A stretch of DNA of 41,752 bases from a virus. Positions 14,334 through 22,761 of this stretch are shown here, piece after piece. Both the position numbers and the translations under genes were made by a program. Positions within the stretch are counted from its first letter, which is position 1. Each line of letters begins with the position of its first letter. The notes beneath the pieces were generated by a model. That model worked only from the letters and a program-made list of their open reading frames with translations, was not told the origin of the DNA and searched no databases. Location of the stretch: positions 1-41,752 of IMG/VR virus record IMGVR_UViG_3300037343_000029; one strand, written 5' to 3'.

Positions 14334-15303
14334 AGGCTGGTTCTCCAATAAGGGCAGTCTTAGCGTTCTCGATGCCCCAAGAGATTTCTTCGTCAGTCAT
14401 ATCTCCTGGGTCTTTCTTAGTGCTGTCCCCGTAGTTAAAGAAGAATAGATTCATCCCGTACTTCCTGGCCCAGACTATCATCTGCTCAGAAGCCTTTTTC
14501 CCAGAAGCATCTAGGTTGGGATTATCAAACGCTGCAATAACTTTATTAGAGAACCTAAGTAGCTTAGCCTGTTCCTCTGACACTATTGCTCCAAAAGTAG
14601 CCACTGCGCCTCCGTAGCCAGCGGTGTAAATTCGCAGGCAATCAAGGGGTGACTCTACAACTATGGCTACATCTTCTAGCTGCTTACTGACTCCGAATAA
14701 AGTTTTAGACTTCTGCACTCCTGCAGGACGATTCTTAAAGGTACGGTCTAGGGTTCCTTTTTCTTGCCACCCCATGAGTTTGTTTCCGTCAGCTGTTCGT
14801 ATTGGAAGAATCCAAGTTGAAGTTCCGTGGTTCCAAACCACGCCATAGTGCTCTGCAGCTAAGTCGCTGACTCTTCTACTTTCTAATGCGTCAAAAGGAG
14901 GATAAACATAGATAGCTAAGCGAGCTTCCGACATTGGTAAAGGTCGCGGTGGAGGCATGATGTACTGAGGTAGCTTCCCAAAAGCATCTTTAAGCTCATC
15001 AATAGATATCTCGATTGCTGAGGCTAGCCACCCGTTTCCTGCAGAGTAGTCATACTGCTGGCGAGATTCTCCCCATAAAGTTACGTAGAACTCTTTAATG
15101 TCACAGACTAACTGGACTAAGTTTCCTTTATACCCACAGGAGAAACAGATGTGCTGCCCAGTCTCCATGTGAATAAACCAAGAAGGATTGTTATCTGGCT
15201 CCCCTGTAACACGCTCATGCATTGGGCAGATTGCTTGGGAGTTATCCCCCTTTTCGTCATACTCAATGCCTAGTGCTTGTAGTGCTCTAGTTACTCTGCT
15301 CAT
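14314..15303 (-). CDS. DNA primase (CHC2 zinc finger and TOPRIM)
   Basis: 329 residues from ATG 15303, which forms TAATG with the helicase stop; the 333-aa version starts inside that gene. A Zn finger (Cys26, His29, Cys53, Cys56) is followed by a linker domain, then a TOPRIM domain with VVESPLDCLR (about 214) and AFDNPNLD (about 257). It makes RNA primers for the polymerase. Primase and helicase are separate genes, unlike T7 gp4. The start is coupled to the DnaB-like helicase. Confidence 0.9.
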   Translation of the reverse strand: MSRVTRALQALGIEYDEKGDNSQAICPMHERVTGEPDNNPSWFIHMETGQHICFSCGYKGNLVQLVCDIKEFYVTLWGESRQQYDYSAGNGWLASAIEISIDELKDAFGKLPQYIMPPPRPLPMSEARLAIYVYPPFDALESRRVSDLAAEHYGVVWNHGTSTWILPIRTADGNKLMGWQEKGTLDRTFKNRPAGVQKSKTLFGVSKQLEDVAIVVESPLDCLRIYTAGYGGAVATFGAIVSEEQAKLLRFSNKVIAAFDNPNLDASGKKASEQMIVWARKYGMNLFFFNYGDSTKKDPGDMTDEEISWGIENAKTALIGEPAYVYRNT

Positions 15304-16559
15304 TACATGCCCCAAGGTGTGGAGCAGAACTTACAAGTTCCGTCACGCTTCTCTGATTCGTCATGGAAGCAACCTTTATCCCATAGCCATGTAATAGAGG
15401 TTTCTGCAGGTCCTGAGTTACGAGACTGAACAACTCTTAGCATGCGTACTTCGTCGTCTTCTTCTACAGGCTCTAAGCCTAGAATAACGTCTGAGTCTTG
15501 GAAGAAGGAAGAAGAGTAACCGATAGAGTCTGCAGAAACTTTTCCGCCTTTCATTTTCCACAGCAAGGTCTGGGTAGTGATAATGACAGGAATGTCTAGC
15601 TTTTGTGCAACACGCTTGAGTCCGCGAGTAATGTTAGTCAGTGCTTGTGGCGTGTTTGCTTCTCCAGTGACTTGGTCTAGCATCAAGTACACACCGTCAA
15701 CAAAGAGGATGTCTGGCTTTAGCTGTTCTGCCTTAGCAACTAGCGAGTCAATGGTCAGTCCGTTGATAGCGTCAACCATGTGAAAAGGTTGCATCGTCTT
15801 TAGGTCTTCAATCATCTCTAGGTAGCGGTCTTCTTCTGCCCCAGTAAGTTTTCCACGGCGCAAGTTTGACGCAGACAGGTGAGCACGCATAGCGTCATGT
15901 CGGAGAGCTTGCTCTCGGTTGTTCATCTCAAAGGACTGGTACATAGGAACGTAGCCTGCTTGGTGAGTGTTAATTGCTACCTTCAAGCTAATCTGTGACT
16001 TACCAGTCTTAGGTGGAGCAATCACGGTGATTAACTGCCCTCCCTGTAATCCAGCAGTAGCTTCGTCAATCTTTTCAAACCCAGTAGGGATTCCAAGTAG
16101 CTTCTTATTCTGAAGTCCCTCGTACTGAACAAACCTTGCATCAGGGTCTTTAGTGAGGTCTAGGTGAGTAGTTCCAATAACACCTTGAGCATTAACCATG
16201 GTGATGGTCTTGCTCATTTCGGTGAGAGCAGACTCGTGGTTATTTTCGCCCATCTCCCCAAGGACTAACTCAATACCATTTCTGGTAAGTCGGTTCCTGC
16301 GGAACTGAACCATCTTGTCAATCAGGTAGTCAAGAGTGTCTTCTACCTTTACCGCTTTAAAGTTAGGGAAGTTGTCTGTAACAGCAATGATGGTAGGCAC
16401 TTCGCTGTAGAGGCTGTAGTGCTCTCGAACGAAGGTCCACACACGACGAAGGTCGTCGTCTACAATCCAGTCGTCTTTAATCCCGTTTTCAATAACAGGA
16501 ATGATGATGCGGTCGTCAATAACTTTGCTGACGAGTCTGTACTCGTTGTCGTATGCCAT
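15303..16559 (-). CDS. DnaB-like replicative helicase
   Basis: 418 residues. N-terminal helical domain (about 1-120), then a RecA-type ATPase with Walker A APPKTGKS (about 181-188), a SFEMNNREQ segment, Walker B ILFVDGVYLM and IPVIITTQTLL. The C-terminus has CKFC preceded by a Cys/His-containing stretch. An AGGAGG ribosome site lies upstream of the ATG. It should unwind DNA at the fork and be loaded by the AAA+ protein at 17290-18015. Confidence 0.9.
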   Translation of the reverse strand: MAYDNEYRLVSKVIDDRIIIPVIENGIKDDWIVDDDLRRVWTFVREHYSLYSEVPTIIAVTDNFPNFKAVKVEDTLDYLIDKMVQFRRNRLTRNGIELVLGEMGENNHESALTEMSKTITMVNAQGVIGTTHLDLTKDPDARFVQYEGLQNKKLLGIPTGFEKIDEATAGLQGGQLITVIAPPKTGKSQISLKVAINTHQAGYVPMYQSFEMNNREQALRHDAMRAHLSASNLRRGKLTGAEEDRYLEMIEDLKTMQPFHMVDAINGLTIDSLVAKAEQLKPDILFVDGVYLMLDQVTGEANTPQALTNITRGLKRVAQKLDIPVIITTQTLLWKMKGGKVSADSIGYSSSFFQDSDVILGLEPVEEDDEVRMLRVVQSRNSGPAETSITWLWDKGCFHDESEKRDGTCKFCSTPWGM

Positions 16560-16568
16560 TTTGCCCTC

Positions 16569-16988
16569 CTACAGGTTTTGTAAGTCTAGTCCCCACGAGC
16601 CATAGCGTGCAACTCTGTTGGGTAAATCTATCACAGCTTTTAAGTTGGCCCTATAAGGCAGTTCTCCCACAAGGTCATGGAAGCTACCATACAGCTCGGA
16701 ATAGTTAAACGGGTTCCCGCCCCGATTATCTAAACGGTCAATGAGCTTATCAACGTGAGCTTGTGTCCAGCCATCATCTTCAAAAGCTGCCAACTCAATT
16801 GCTAACCCATACTTAAATGCTGCGTTCCAGAGCTTACTCAACTGAGCGTTGTTAAGCCCTGTAATCTTTCTTAAGCTGACTCCTTTGCGAAGGAGCTTCT
16901 TCTCTTCTATTAGTTCCGAAATAACTGCGACGTCTATTACCACGATTAATCGTGGGGGCGTCTCGTTTGAGATTTCGCCCCGTAGCAT
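16569..16988 (-). CDS. Hypothetical protein, 139 aa
   Basis: Begins MLRGEISNETPPRLIV; its ATG overlaps the stop of the SWIM-finger gene as TAATG. The protein has a hydrophobic strand LIVVIDVAVI (about 14-23), helices, and a C-terminal ELPYRANLKAVIDLPNRVARYGSWGLDL segment. I do not recognise a family. A Rossmann-like fold is possible but no catalytic set is seen. It is located between helicase and loader genes. Confidence 0.75.
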   Translation of the reverse strand: MLRGEISNETPPRLIVVIDVAVISELIEEKKLLRKGVSLRKITGLNNAQLSKLWNAAFKYGLAIELAAFEDDGWTQAHVDKLIDRLDNRGGNPFNYSELYGSFHDLVGELPYRANLKAVIDLPNRVARYGSWGLDLQNL

Positions 16989-17293
16989 TAGAGGATTTCT
17001 ACTTTTCCATATTTAATAACAAAGTCTCTAAAAGCAGCAGAGTCTTCCATGGCGATGCTTGCTTCCATAGGGTCAATCTCTGCATGAATGTGTACGGTGT
17101 AGTGACCATCATTACTCTGCATAGTCTGACGTACAAACTTAGTGTGAGCACACTTCGAGACTTTCCTAAAAATCTTGCAGGTGCACATTATTGCGTAGGG
17201 GTCATTGTGGTCAGCTGAAACCTCAGAGACACCGTCGTCTCCTAAGAACAGTTGAATAGTTCTCCAGTCGTATGCCATGCGAGCGCCTTTCAC
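16988..17293 (-). CDS. SWIM-like zinc finger protein
   Basis: 101 residues from GTG 17293 with AGGAGG 5 bases upstream and a GTGA overlap with the loader stop; an ATG at 17278 has a weaker site. CTCKIFRKVSKCAH at about residues 37-50 matches the SWIM pattern C-x-C-x(n)-C-x-H. Beta-rich HYTVHIHAEID follows, and a helical FRDFVIKYGK end. SWIM fingers bind DNA or proteins; here it may act with the helicase loader upstream. Specific role unknown. Confidence 0.72.
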   Translation of the reverse strand: MKGARMAYDWRTIQLFLGDDGVSEVSADHNDPYAIMCTCKIFRKVSKCAHTKFVRQTMQSNDGHYTVHIHAEIDPMEASIAMEDSAAFRDFVIKYGKVEIL

Positions 17294-18015
17294 TTGTTCC
17301 TCCTCAAGTCCTTACCGCCTATTATTACACGATTGAAGGCTTCGTACACGAACGAACCCATAGCTTCCCCGTATTTTGCTTTCCACTGGTCTCGCTCCAA
17401 GTTGGTAGTCACAATCGTGGGCAACCCTTTATCATAACGGGAGCGGAGAAGCTCATCAAAGCCAGCTACGTTGTAGTCGGACTTTAGCTCTTTACCTAAG
17501 TCATCCAAGATAAGGATGCGAACGTTTAGGTAGTCATGCTTTGAGCGCCCATGAAACCCATCCATGTACATCTGAAGTTCACGGCGAGTGTCATTGTCTG
17601 CCGAGATTTCATTCTTCTTGCGATTGATAAAGTCTGGTACGGTCATGTAGTAAACAGGACGGGAGGCAGCCGTGTAGTCGATAGCTGAATAGTTAAAGAC
17701 TTTGCGAGCTTTCTCAGCATCCTCTGGGAGCTTGCGAATCAACTCTGAGATTGTAAGCACCGAGTGGGTTGTCTTTCCCATTCCTGGGTCTCCGTCAAAT
17801 AGGAGTCCGACACCTGTGACCCCAAGGCCACCAATGCTCTTGATTACTTTTCCAGCTAGAACTAAATCTACCCAATCTTCAATCTCAGGGTAAGAACTAC
17901 CTAGGTTGCCCTGCACATCTTCTGCCCCCATACCAATGAAACGGTGTGGAATGTTAGATGTGTTCATAAGCCAACGTGCTTTTAAAAAACTAAGGCGGTT
18001 AATGTCATACGGCAT
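17290..18015 (-). CDS. AAA+ helicase loader (DnaC/lambda P role)
   Basis: 241 residues. Walker A GDPGMGKTTHS at about 76-86, Walker B VRILILDDLGKE at about 165-176, and a sensor region TIVTTNLERDQW, in the DnaC/IstB-type AAA+ order. It probably loads the DnaB-like helicase onto the origin opened by the initiator encoded just upstream (11-base overlap). The pair corresponds in role to lambda O and P, though lambda P itself is not AAA+. Confidence 0.88.
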   Translation of the reverse strand: MPYDINRLSFLKARWLMNTSNIPHRFIGMGAEDVQGNLGSSYPEIEDWVDLVLAGKVIKSIGGLGVTGVGLLFDGDPGMGKTTHSVLTISELIRKLPEDAEKARKVFNYSAIDYTAASRPVYYMTVPDFINRKKNEISADNDTRRELQMYMDGFHGRSKHDYLNVRILILDDLGKELKSDYNVAGFDELLRSRYDKGLPTIVTTNLERDQWKAKYGEAMGSFVYEAFNRVIIGGKDLRRNK

Positions 18016-19075
18016 TTGAACTCCTCAATTTATCCTCGTATCGCTCCATGGAGGCCCTACCTGGCATGGAGTTGTCGAAACGACGCCCATCAGAAGCATA
18101 CACAAAATCGTCGGTTGGTGTTGAATTATCTGCAAGTTCGGCAGGAGTTTGTCTGGCATCCATGCTCAAGTTCTTTAAAGCCTGCTCAAAGTTAATGCTG
18201 AAAGCCTTGAGAAAACGGCCAATAATCCAGTGTGGGTTCTTGCGACCCTCGTTGTCAATCCATGAATCTTCAAAGAACATCTCCATGATTTCAAGCTCAA
18301 TCAAGGGATTGACATCCTCGTTCTTGCGTTGTCTGGCAAGGGCTCCAGCGATGTTCTTTACGCTGAGTTGCAAGGGCATTACTGGCATTCTTGCACGCAC
18401 CTTGGCTACAAATTCTGTAGCTACATCAACCGTAGTCCACTCAGAATGAGGGCGGTCAGCCCTAGTCTGTGGGTTGTTCTTGCTTATCTTTGGGCCTTTG
18501 ACCTTCTGAGCCGCTTCATTATCAAATAAACCAAAACCGCCAACGCTGTCATCGTCATCTCCTTGCCACCGATTCACCACTTTTATATTCTCCTTTTTAA
18601 TGACCATCGGGGCCTTGGCCCCGAATAAATAAGACGTAGTCTTATTTACTATATCCTTACCAGAACTACTAGTACTACTAGTACCAGCTGTTGACCCCAC
18701 ATTTTTGTGGATGACACCAACCTCATTTTTGTGGATGGCAGGATTCTCATCCACATTTTTGTGGACGGCAGCTTCCATGTTTTCATGGTCAAAACTCGTC
18801 TCATCCACATTTTTGTGGGATGGTGAAACGAGCTCATATTTGTTTTTATGAAGTCTCCCGAGGTTTCTTTTTGTCCTCGTAGTAACGACCAGTTCTGCTT
18901 GCTCTAGCTTCCTCAGGGAACGCCGAATTGACTCTTCAGACGACTGGGCAAAGCGAGCTAGCTCCTCCATGGAGATGTCCGTTTTATTTTTTATAGACAG
19001 CGTGCAAAGGATGTCAAGCAGACGATACTCGCTAGCTGATAACGGGGTAAAACACTTCTCTTCAAACGTACACAT
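18005..19075 (-). CDS. Replication initiator, lambda O-like layout, with internal HKN repeats
   Basis: 356 residues. N-terminal winged helix-turn-helix (about 1-85: LSASEYRLLDILCTLS, ISMEELARFAQSSEESIRRSLRKLE). A linker at about 85-165 carries repeated HKNVDE-type peptides (SHKNVDE, VHKNVDE, IHKNEVG, IHKNVGS) encoded by iteron DNA. The C-terminal helical domain (about 205-320) could contact the loader or helicase. The gene sits directly before the AAA+ loader, as lambda O precedes P. The protein likely binds the repeats in its own gene to start replication. The initiator role is inferred from architecture, and sequence similarity to lambda O is not claimed. Confidence 0.75.
   Translation of the reverse strand: MCTFEEKCFTPLSASEYRLLDILCTLSIKNKTDISMEELARFAQSSEESIRRSLRKLEQAELVVTTRTKRNLGRLHKNKYELVSPSHKNVDETSFDHENMEAAVHKNVDENPAIHKNEVGVIHKNVGSTAGTSSTSSSGKDIVNKTTSYLFGAKAPMVIKKENIKVVNRWQGDDDDSVGGFGLFDNEAAQKVKGPKISKNNPQTRADRPHSEWTTVDVATEFVAKVRARMPVMPLQLSVKNIAGALARQRKNEDVNPLIELEIMEMFFEDSWIDNEGRKNPHWIIGRFLKAFSINFEQALKNLSMDARQTPAELADNSTPTDDFVYASDGRRFDNSMPGRASMERYEDKLRSSNAV
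18607..18648. repeat. Two adjacent palindromes in the putative origin
   Basis: TCGGGGCC-TT-GGCCCCGA at 18607-18624 is a perfect 8-bp arm palindrome. TAAATAAGAC (18626-18635) and GTCTTATTTA (18639-18648) form 10-bp arms around GTA. One is GC-rich and one AT-rich, separated by one base. Both are within the linker-coding part of the initiator gene. Confidence 0.8.
18696..18818. repeat. Five iterons with CCACA-TTTT-TGTGG symmetry
   Basis: Copies of CCACATTTTTGTGG occur at 18697-18710, 18751-18764 and 18805-18818, with a variant (CCTCATTTTTGTGG) at 18721-18734 and a symmetric variant CCATGTTTTCATGG at 18775-18788. The right ends are spaced 24, 30, 24 and 30 bases. The repeats encode HKN(V) peptides on the minus strand. 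The inverted arms around an A/T core are like lambda O iterons but with a different sequence. Confidence 0.88.
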
Positions 19076-19086
19076 AGGTGAACATC

Positions 19087-19350
19087 TTACCGCCTTCTGA
19101 GAGAGTCAACGACGACAGGCCGAGAAGTTACAGAAAGTACCACGAGAGCAAAAAATCCCGAGGCGAAGGTCGCGACGACCAAATGGTAATCCAAGAGCCC
19201 AAGAAGTCCGTTGGCAGTCAAGGAAAAAGGTAGAGTAAGAATAGTCTTAAGAATAGAGTCTGGTAGCCAGCGCCCTATTATCAAGCTGAGGAATGCGATT
19301 GCGCCACCAGTGGCCATGCCAGAAATGACTATAGTTAGAAAGAGGTCCAT
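19087..19350 (-). CDS. Small membrane protein, holin candidate
   Basis: 87 residues with three likely membrane helices (about 3-25, 34-52 and 55-76) and a basic tail ending SLRRR. Size and topology fit a holin, and it lies at the junction between tail and replication genes, where some actinophages keep lysis genes. However, no endolysin gene is adjacent, so holin function is not supported beyond topology. The gene has no recognised family motif. Confidence 0.7.
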   Translation of the reverse strand: MDLFLTIVISGMATGGAIAFLSLIIGRWLPDSILKTILTLPFSLTANGLLGLLDYHLVVATFASGFFALVVLSVTSRPVVVDSLRRR

Positions 19351-19359
19351 GACCTCATC

Positions 19360-21615
19360 TTACATGGTGATTGCTTTTGTCTCTACTCCACCGAACGAAC
19401 GAACTACATATGGGGTGTTAGAAGGCAAGAAATTCTCTAGCTCTTGAATCAGTCTAATAATCTTGGCTTGTTTACTCTTGTATAGATGTGAGGGGGAGTT
19501 ATTCTCTAGTTCTTCCCACACAATCCCATACTCTGCTGGAAAGTTTCCTGCAATGTAAAGGCTGGCAGCAAAGTTGGATTCTAGTTGCGCTGCTTCAAAG
19601 TTAAGAGTTCCACCAGTATTGGCGTCTGCTTTAATCTCTAGGTTGAAAAACATACTTTCAGACACATACTTAGACTCGACGTAGAAAGAAAGGGTTAGCC
19701 TCTTCCAAGTAGTGCTGACCGCCACAGGAGTTGACTGCTTTATCAAAGAAGGATTAACGCTATCAATCAAGGTGATTTTTAAGTAAACATCTTCTTCTCG
19801 AACAGGACTCTGTACGTACACAGAGAAAGTATAAAACTTCCCAGAAGGCATCCCCCCTGTATTAGTAGACGTACTAACTGTAAGGTTCTGCCCACTAGTC
19901 GGCTCTACCGACAGCATGCTATCTGCCGTAAATATATAAGGGAGCGTACTCGCGGGATAAGTCGAGGAGGATGCGTTAGCCACATTCCAGTCTGTGGTGA
20001 TAGCCGAGAGAGAAGGGTCATTTACAAAATTACTCTTGTCGGGCTGCAAAAAGATGTCCACGCTGCGAGATTCGTAGTAGCTAGTTACCTCTGACTTTGC
20101 AAACTGGAGCATGTCAAAGTAGACCGTTCCTGGCCCCTCAAACTTTATCTCTGTAGAAGCGTAGGCCGCACTCTCCACAGACACAAGGGCATTAGTTTCA
20201 GTGGCTGTTACATCTGGAGTTATTAACACATATGTGATTGTATTAGAGGTAGTAGCAGACACCAAGTACTTACCGTCATAAGGGGCACCAATTCCAATAA
20301 TAGTAATTGGAGTCCCAGGATTAACGGTGTGAGTGACTTCTGTAGTTAGAACAACCTGATTAGAAGTTACTGAGTAGTTTGTAACTGAGTAGTCTGTTCC
20401 TGGCGCAGTTCCCACAAGAGAGTACTTGTTCCAACTCACAGTGGTAGTCTGAGGAGAAGCAGTAGTGCTGCCTACTAATCCACCAGCGTTATTATACCAG
20501 TAAATTTTAGGTACTATAGACACGCTATTAGCCGCAGTTCTTTGAGCAAAAACACTAAACCTGTACTCCACACCAGCTGTTACGGGTATCCCGTATAGTA
20601 CTGGGTTATCTTCGCCGTTTCTTAAAAAAGAGTTACTTGAAGTAGCTACGGCTTTTGCCGTATAGACAGCGTCAATCTGAAAGTCCTCACCGCTAGGTGG
20701 AAGGATTGTGTCCTGAAGTTCTAGTGTGCAGTTTCCCACAGCTCTCCACCTACCAAGGCTTTCATAAAAAGTGCTGTCTTGCGAGGTAAGAAAAAGGTTA
20801 GGGGTGTTTGTGATTACTGGCCCAAAGCCAGTAAGACTTTCTATCAACGTACTTAAAGCTGCTTTAGTGCCTTTGCGAGAGTACATGTAGATGGCTTCAC
20901 GAACCATCTTCTTCTGCTGAATGATTACATCATCGGATGCGGGGGTAATCCCGTACTCATAGACTTGAAGGTCTAATATTTCTGGGCTAGAGTTTCTTCC
21001 AGTAAAGTCTGGAATCAATAAATCTGCAAAAGTAAGTAGCTCGTCAAGAGTAAATGAGAAAGCCTGAAGAAACTTGTAAAGGTCTGAGTCTGTGTCTACA
21101 ACTCCTAAAGGCGACTGCTCTTTTGAAGTAAACACTCTTGGAAGCATGCTCATAAAATTTTCATGAGTAGTGGCGAGCACTTGGCCGTCAGAAGTTACTG
21201 TTCCATGTTGTTTAGGAAGAAGGATTACTAAATCATCAGCTACGCTCCAGAGATTGTTTGCAGAGCGCCTTACCCACATGCGGTAGTAAACAAACCTGCC
21301 AGGAACTAGTCCTATGTCATTAGATAAGTCTTCATCCGCAAAGTTGTCTACACCGTCTGTAAAGAAGGAGTCTCCAAAGTTACCATCTTCGCTGTTAACT
21401 TCAAATAAAATAACACCATCGTCAGGCCATTCGGGAAACCCGTTTTGGTTTCTGACTAACCTAAGTCCGTTCAAAGCCCCCTGAGGAGGGCCCCAATATA
21501 GCTCAATCTTGTCGTAGTCAACTGCCACACCCTGGAAGGGTTCAACCGAAAAAGGTAACCGAGGTATCTCACCGTAGTAAGCGCCCCTGTATACAAAACC
21601 ACCGTATTTACCCAA
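19360..21615 (-). CDS. gpI-like baseplate protein with C-terminal adhesive domains
   Basis: 751 residues. The region about 155-275 (MLPRVFTSKEQSPLG, LYKFLQAFSFTLDELL, DLQVYEYGI, MVREAIYMYSRKGTKAALSTLIES) matches the phage tail protein I family that caps the baseplate wedge and holds fibres. About 285-530 and 545-690 look like beta-sandwich carbohydrate-binding modules (two GKFYTFSVY/YRFSVFA type repeats). It is the last gene of the baseplate module. Likely role: wedge component that also binds host surface sugars. Confidence 0.78.
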   Translation of the reverse strand: MGKYGGFVYRGAYYGEIPRLPFSVEPFQGVAVDYDKIELYWGPPQGALNGLRLVRNQNGFPEWPDDGVILFEVNSEDGNFGDSFFTDGVDNFADEDLSNDIGLVPGRFVYYRMWVRRSANNLWSVADDLVILLPKQHGTVTSDGQVLATTHENFMSMLPRVFTSKEQSPLGVVDTDSDLYKFLQAFSFTLDELLTFADLLIPDFTGRNSSPEILDLQVYEYGITPASDDVIIQQKKMVREAIYMYSRKGTKAALSTLIESLTGFGPVITNTPNLFLTSQDSTFYESLGRWRAVGNCTLELQDTILPPSGEDFQIDAVYTAKAVATSSNSFLRNGEDNPVLYGIPVTAGVEYRFSVFAQRTAANSVSIVPKIYWYNNAGGLVGSTTASPQTTTVSWNKYSLVGTAPGTDYSVTNYSVTSNQVVLTTEVTHTVNPGTPITIIGIGAPYDGKYLVSATTSNTITYVLITPDVTATETNALVSVESAAYASTEIKFEGPGTVYFDMLQFAKSEVTSYYESRSVDIFLQPDKSNFVNDPSLSAITTDWNVANASSSTYPASTLPYIFTADSMLSVEPTSGQNLTVSTSTNTGGMPSGKFYTFSVYVQSPVREEDVYLKITLIDSVNPSLIKQSTPVAVSTTWKRLTLSFYVESKYVSESMFFNLEIKADANTGGTLNFEAAQLESNFAASLYIAGNFPAEYGIVWEELENNSPSHLYKSKQAKIIRLIQELENFLPSNTPYVVRSFGGVETKAITM

Positions 21616-21628
21616 GAGTTAGCTCCTA

Positions 21629-21934
21629 TTAAGAAAAGTCAGCTTGAATAGCAAACCATGAAAAAGTAATGGATTCACTACCAGTGCCTTTTAGGTTAGC
21701 TGTAAAGCCAGTAGTGTCAACCTGAACGGTCACAGTGGCGTGATTTGTACCCGTCACCTGAACAAACACTAGCGGAGTAAATGAAAACTCAAAGCCGAAA
21801 CTGACACCTAAAGTTCTGGCCCCCGTAATTAGTGAAGTGCTCTGACTACCAGAAGCGTCAACTACTGAAGGTACTTGAGCGCCAATCTCCTGCCAAACCG
21901 AGCCGTCCCACACACGAATTCTTTTATAAGCCAT
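21629..21934 (-). CDS. Small tail protein with H-type lectin-like domain
   Basis: 101 residues beginning MAYKRIRVWDGSVWQEI. From about 40 to 101 it is beta-rich (GVSFGFEFSFTPLVFVQV, ATVTVQVDTTGF, SITFSWFAIQ), resembling the H-type lectin fold that occurs in phage fibres, including the final hydrophobic FSWFAIQ strand. It may form trimers that bind glycans. It lies between a fibre-like gene and the gpI-like gene. Confidence 0.65.
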   Translation of the reverse strand: MAYKRIRVWDGSVWQEIGAQVPSVVDASGSQSTSLITGARTLGVSFGFEFSFTPLVFVQVTGTNHATVTVQVDTTGFTANLKGTGSESITFSWFAIQADFS

Positions 21935-21944
21935 TATTTATCTC

Positions 21945-22727
21945 CTAGATGTACTGCAGCCAGACATCTCCATTTGCACCATCACTTGAAGTGGGGGCAC
22001 TGGTAGATGCGTTAACACGACGAAAGCCCATTGTTCCGACAGGAACAGAGGGGTCACTGGAAAGAAGAAGAGAACTTGCATCAAAGGGGTCCACATTTTG
22101 AGAAGAGTCTACCCAGATAGTTCCTGGGATGACTCCAATAGGGGCAGTGGCTTGATAAAATACTGTTGGCCGAGCCTCAACGAACTCTTGGATGTCAGTA
22201 CTGCCAGCTACAACTACTGAAGAAGGTGAAATGTTAACTAGAGTATTATTGAGCCCACTAATAGTTTTATTAGTAAAAGTATCTGTAGAAGAGACGCTTG
22301 GAACGTCCGCGGTGTTTAGCTGAAGCTTTCCAGAGCTATTAATGCGAGTAATAACTGAGCTGGCCGAGTTCTGAGCCTGAAACAAATCTGCTGTTTGATT
22401 AGTACGTGCACGAAGAGCCAAGTTAACAGTGCTAGTGCCAGCTGGGGTAACTACTGTTCCACCAGAAGCTTTTACTCTGTCGTTAAACGCCTCAAACAAA
22501 CCAAACTCAATGTTTTGAATTCGCTCACGAAGTGACGGCCAGGTCAGAGTGGACTGATTAAAACTTCCACTAGTCCAACCTACGTTTATTACTACCTGAG
22601 CTCCAAGAACTGTCTGCACGGAAGTAATCTCGTCGTATACCTGATTAATATCTGCAGCCAAAACAATATCAAGAAGGTCTCTCTTACGAGTAAACGTCTT
22701 GATAGATGATGGATAGGATGCGGGCAT
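21945..22727 (-). CDS. Tail fibre or baseplate-attached structural protein
   Basis: 260 residues. The N-terminus (TFTRKRDLLDIVLAADINQV, then YDEITSVQTVLG) is a pattern common at the start of actinophage and cyanophage fibre genes and likely anchors to the baseplate. The remainder is Ser/Thr/Asn-rich beta structure with TNKTISGLNNT, typical of elongated fibres. AGGAG lies 6 bases before the ATG. Position after the spike gene supports a tail role. Confidence 0.72.
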   Translation of the reverse strand: MPASYPSSIKTFTRKRDLLDIVLAADINQVYDEITSVQTVLGAQVVINVGWTSGSFNQSTLTWPSLRERIQNIEFGLFEAFNDRVKASGGTVVTPAGTSTVNLALRARTNQTADLFQAQNSASSVITRINSSGKLQLNTADVPSVSSTDTFTNKTISGLNNTLVNISPSSVVVAGSTDIQEFVEARPTVFYQATAPIGVIPGTIWVDSSQNVDPFDASSLLLSSDPSVPVGTMGFRRVNASTSAPTSSDGANGDVWLQYI

Positions 22728-22761
22728 TACAATCTCCTAAAGTATGTCTCTATTGTCTCTG

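Larger units (their letters stand above)
18581..18818 (-). other. Putative replication origin within the initiator gene
   Basis: In transcription order the segment holds five symmetric iterons (18818-18697), a double TACTAGTA element (18683-18667), an AT-rich 10-bp hairpin (18648-18626), an 18-base GC palindrome (18624-18607) and an AT-rich tract (18602-18581). The order iterons then AT-rich DNA inside the initiator gene, followed by the loader gene, is that of lambda ori. Origin function is inferred. Confidence 0.65.

Noticed and set aside
18696-18818. CRISPR-like array
   Set aside because: Repeats are 14-20 bases with 10-16 base gaps, lie in frame inside a gene and are palindromic iterons. 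No cas1/cas2 genes are present.
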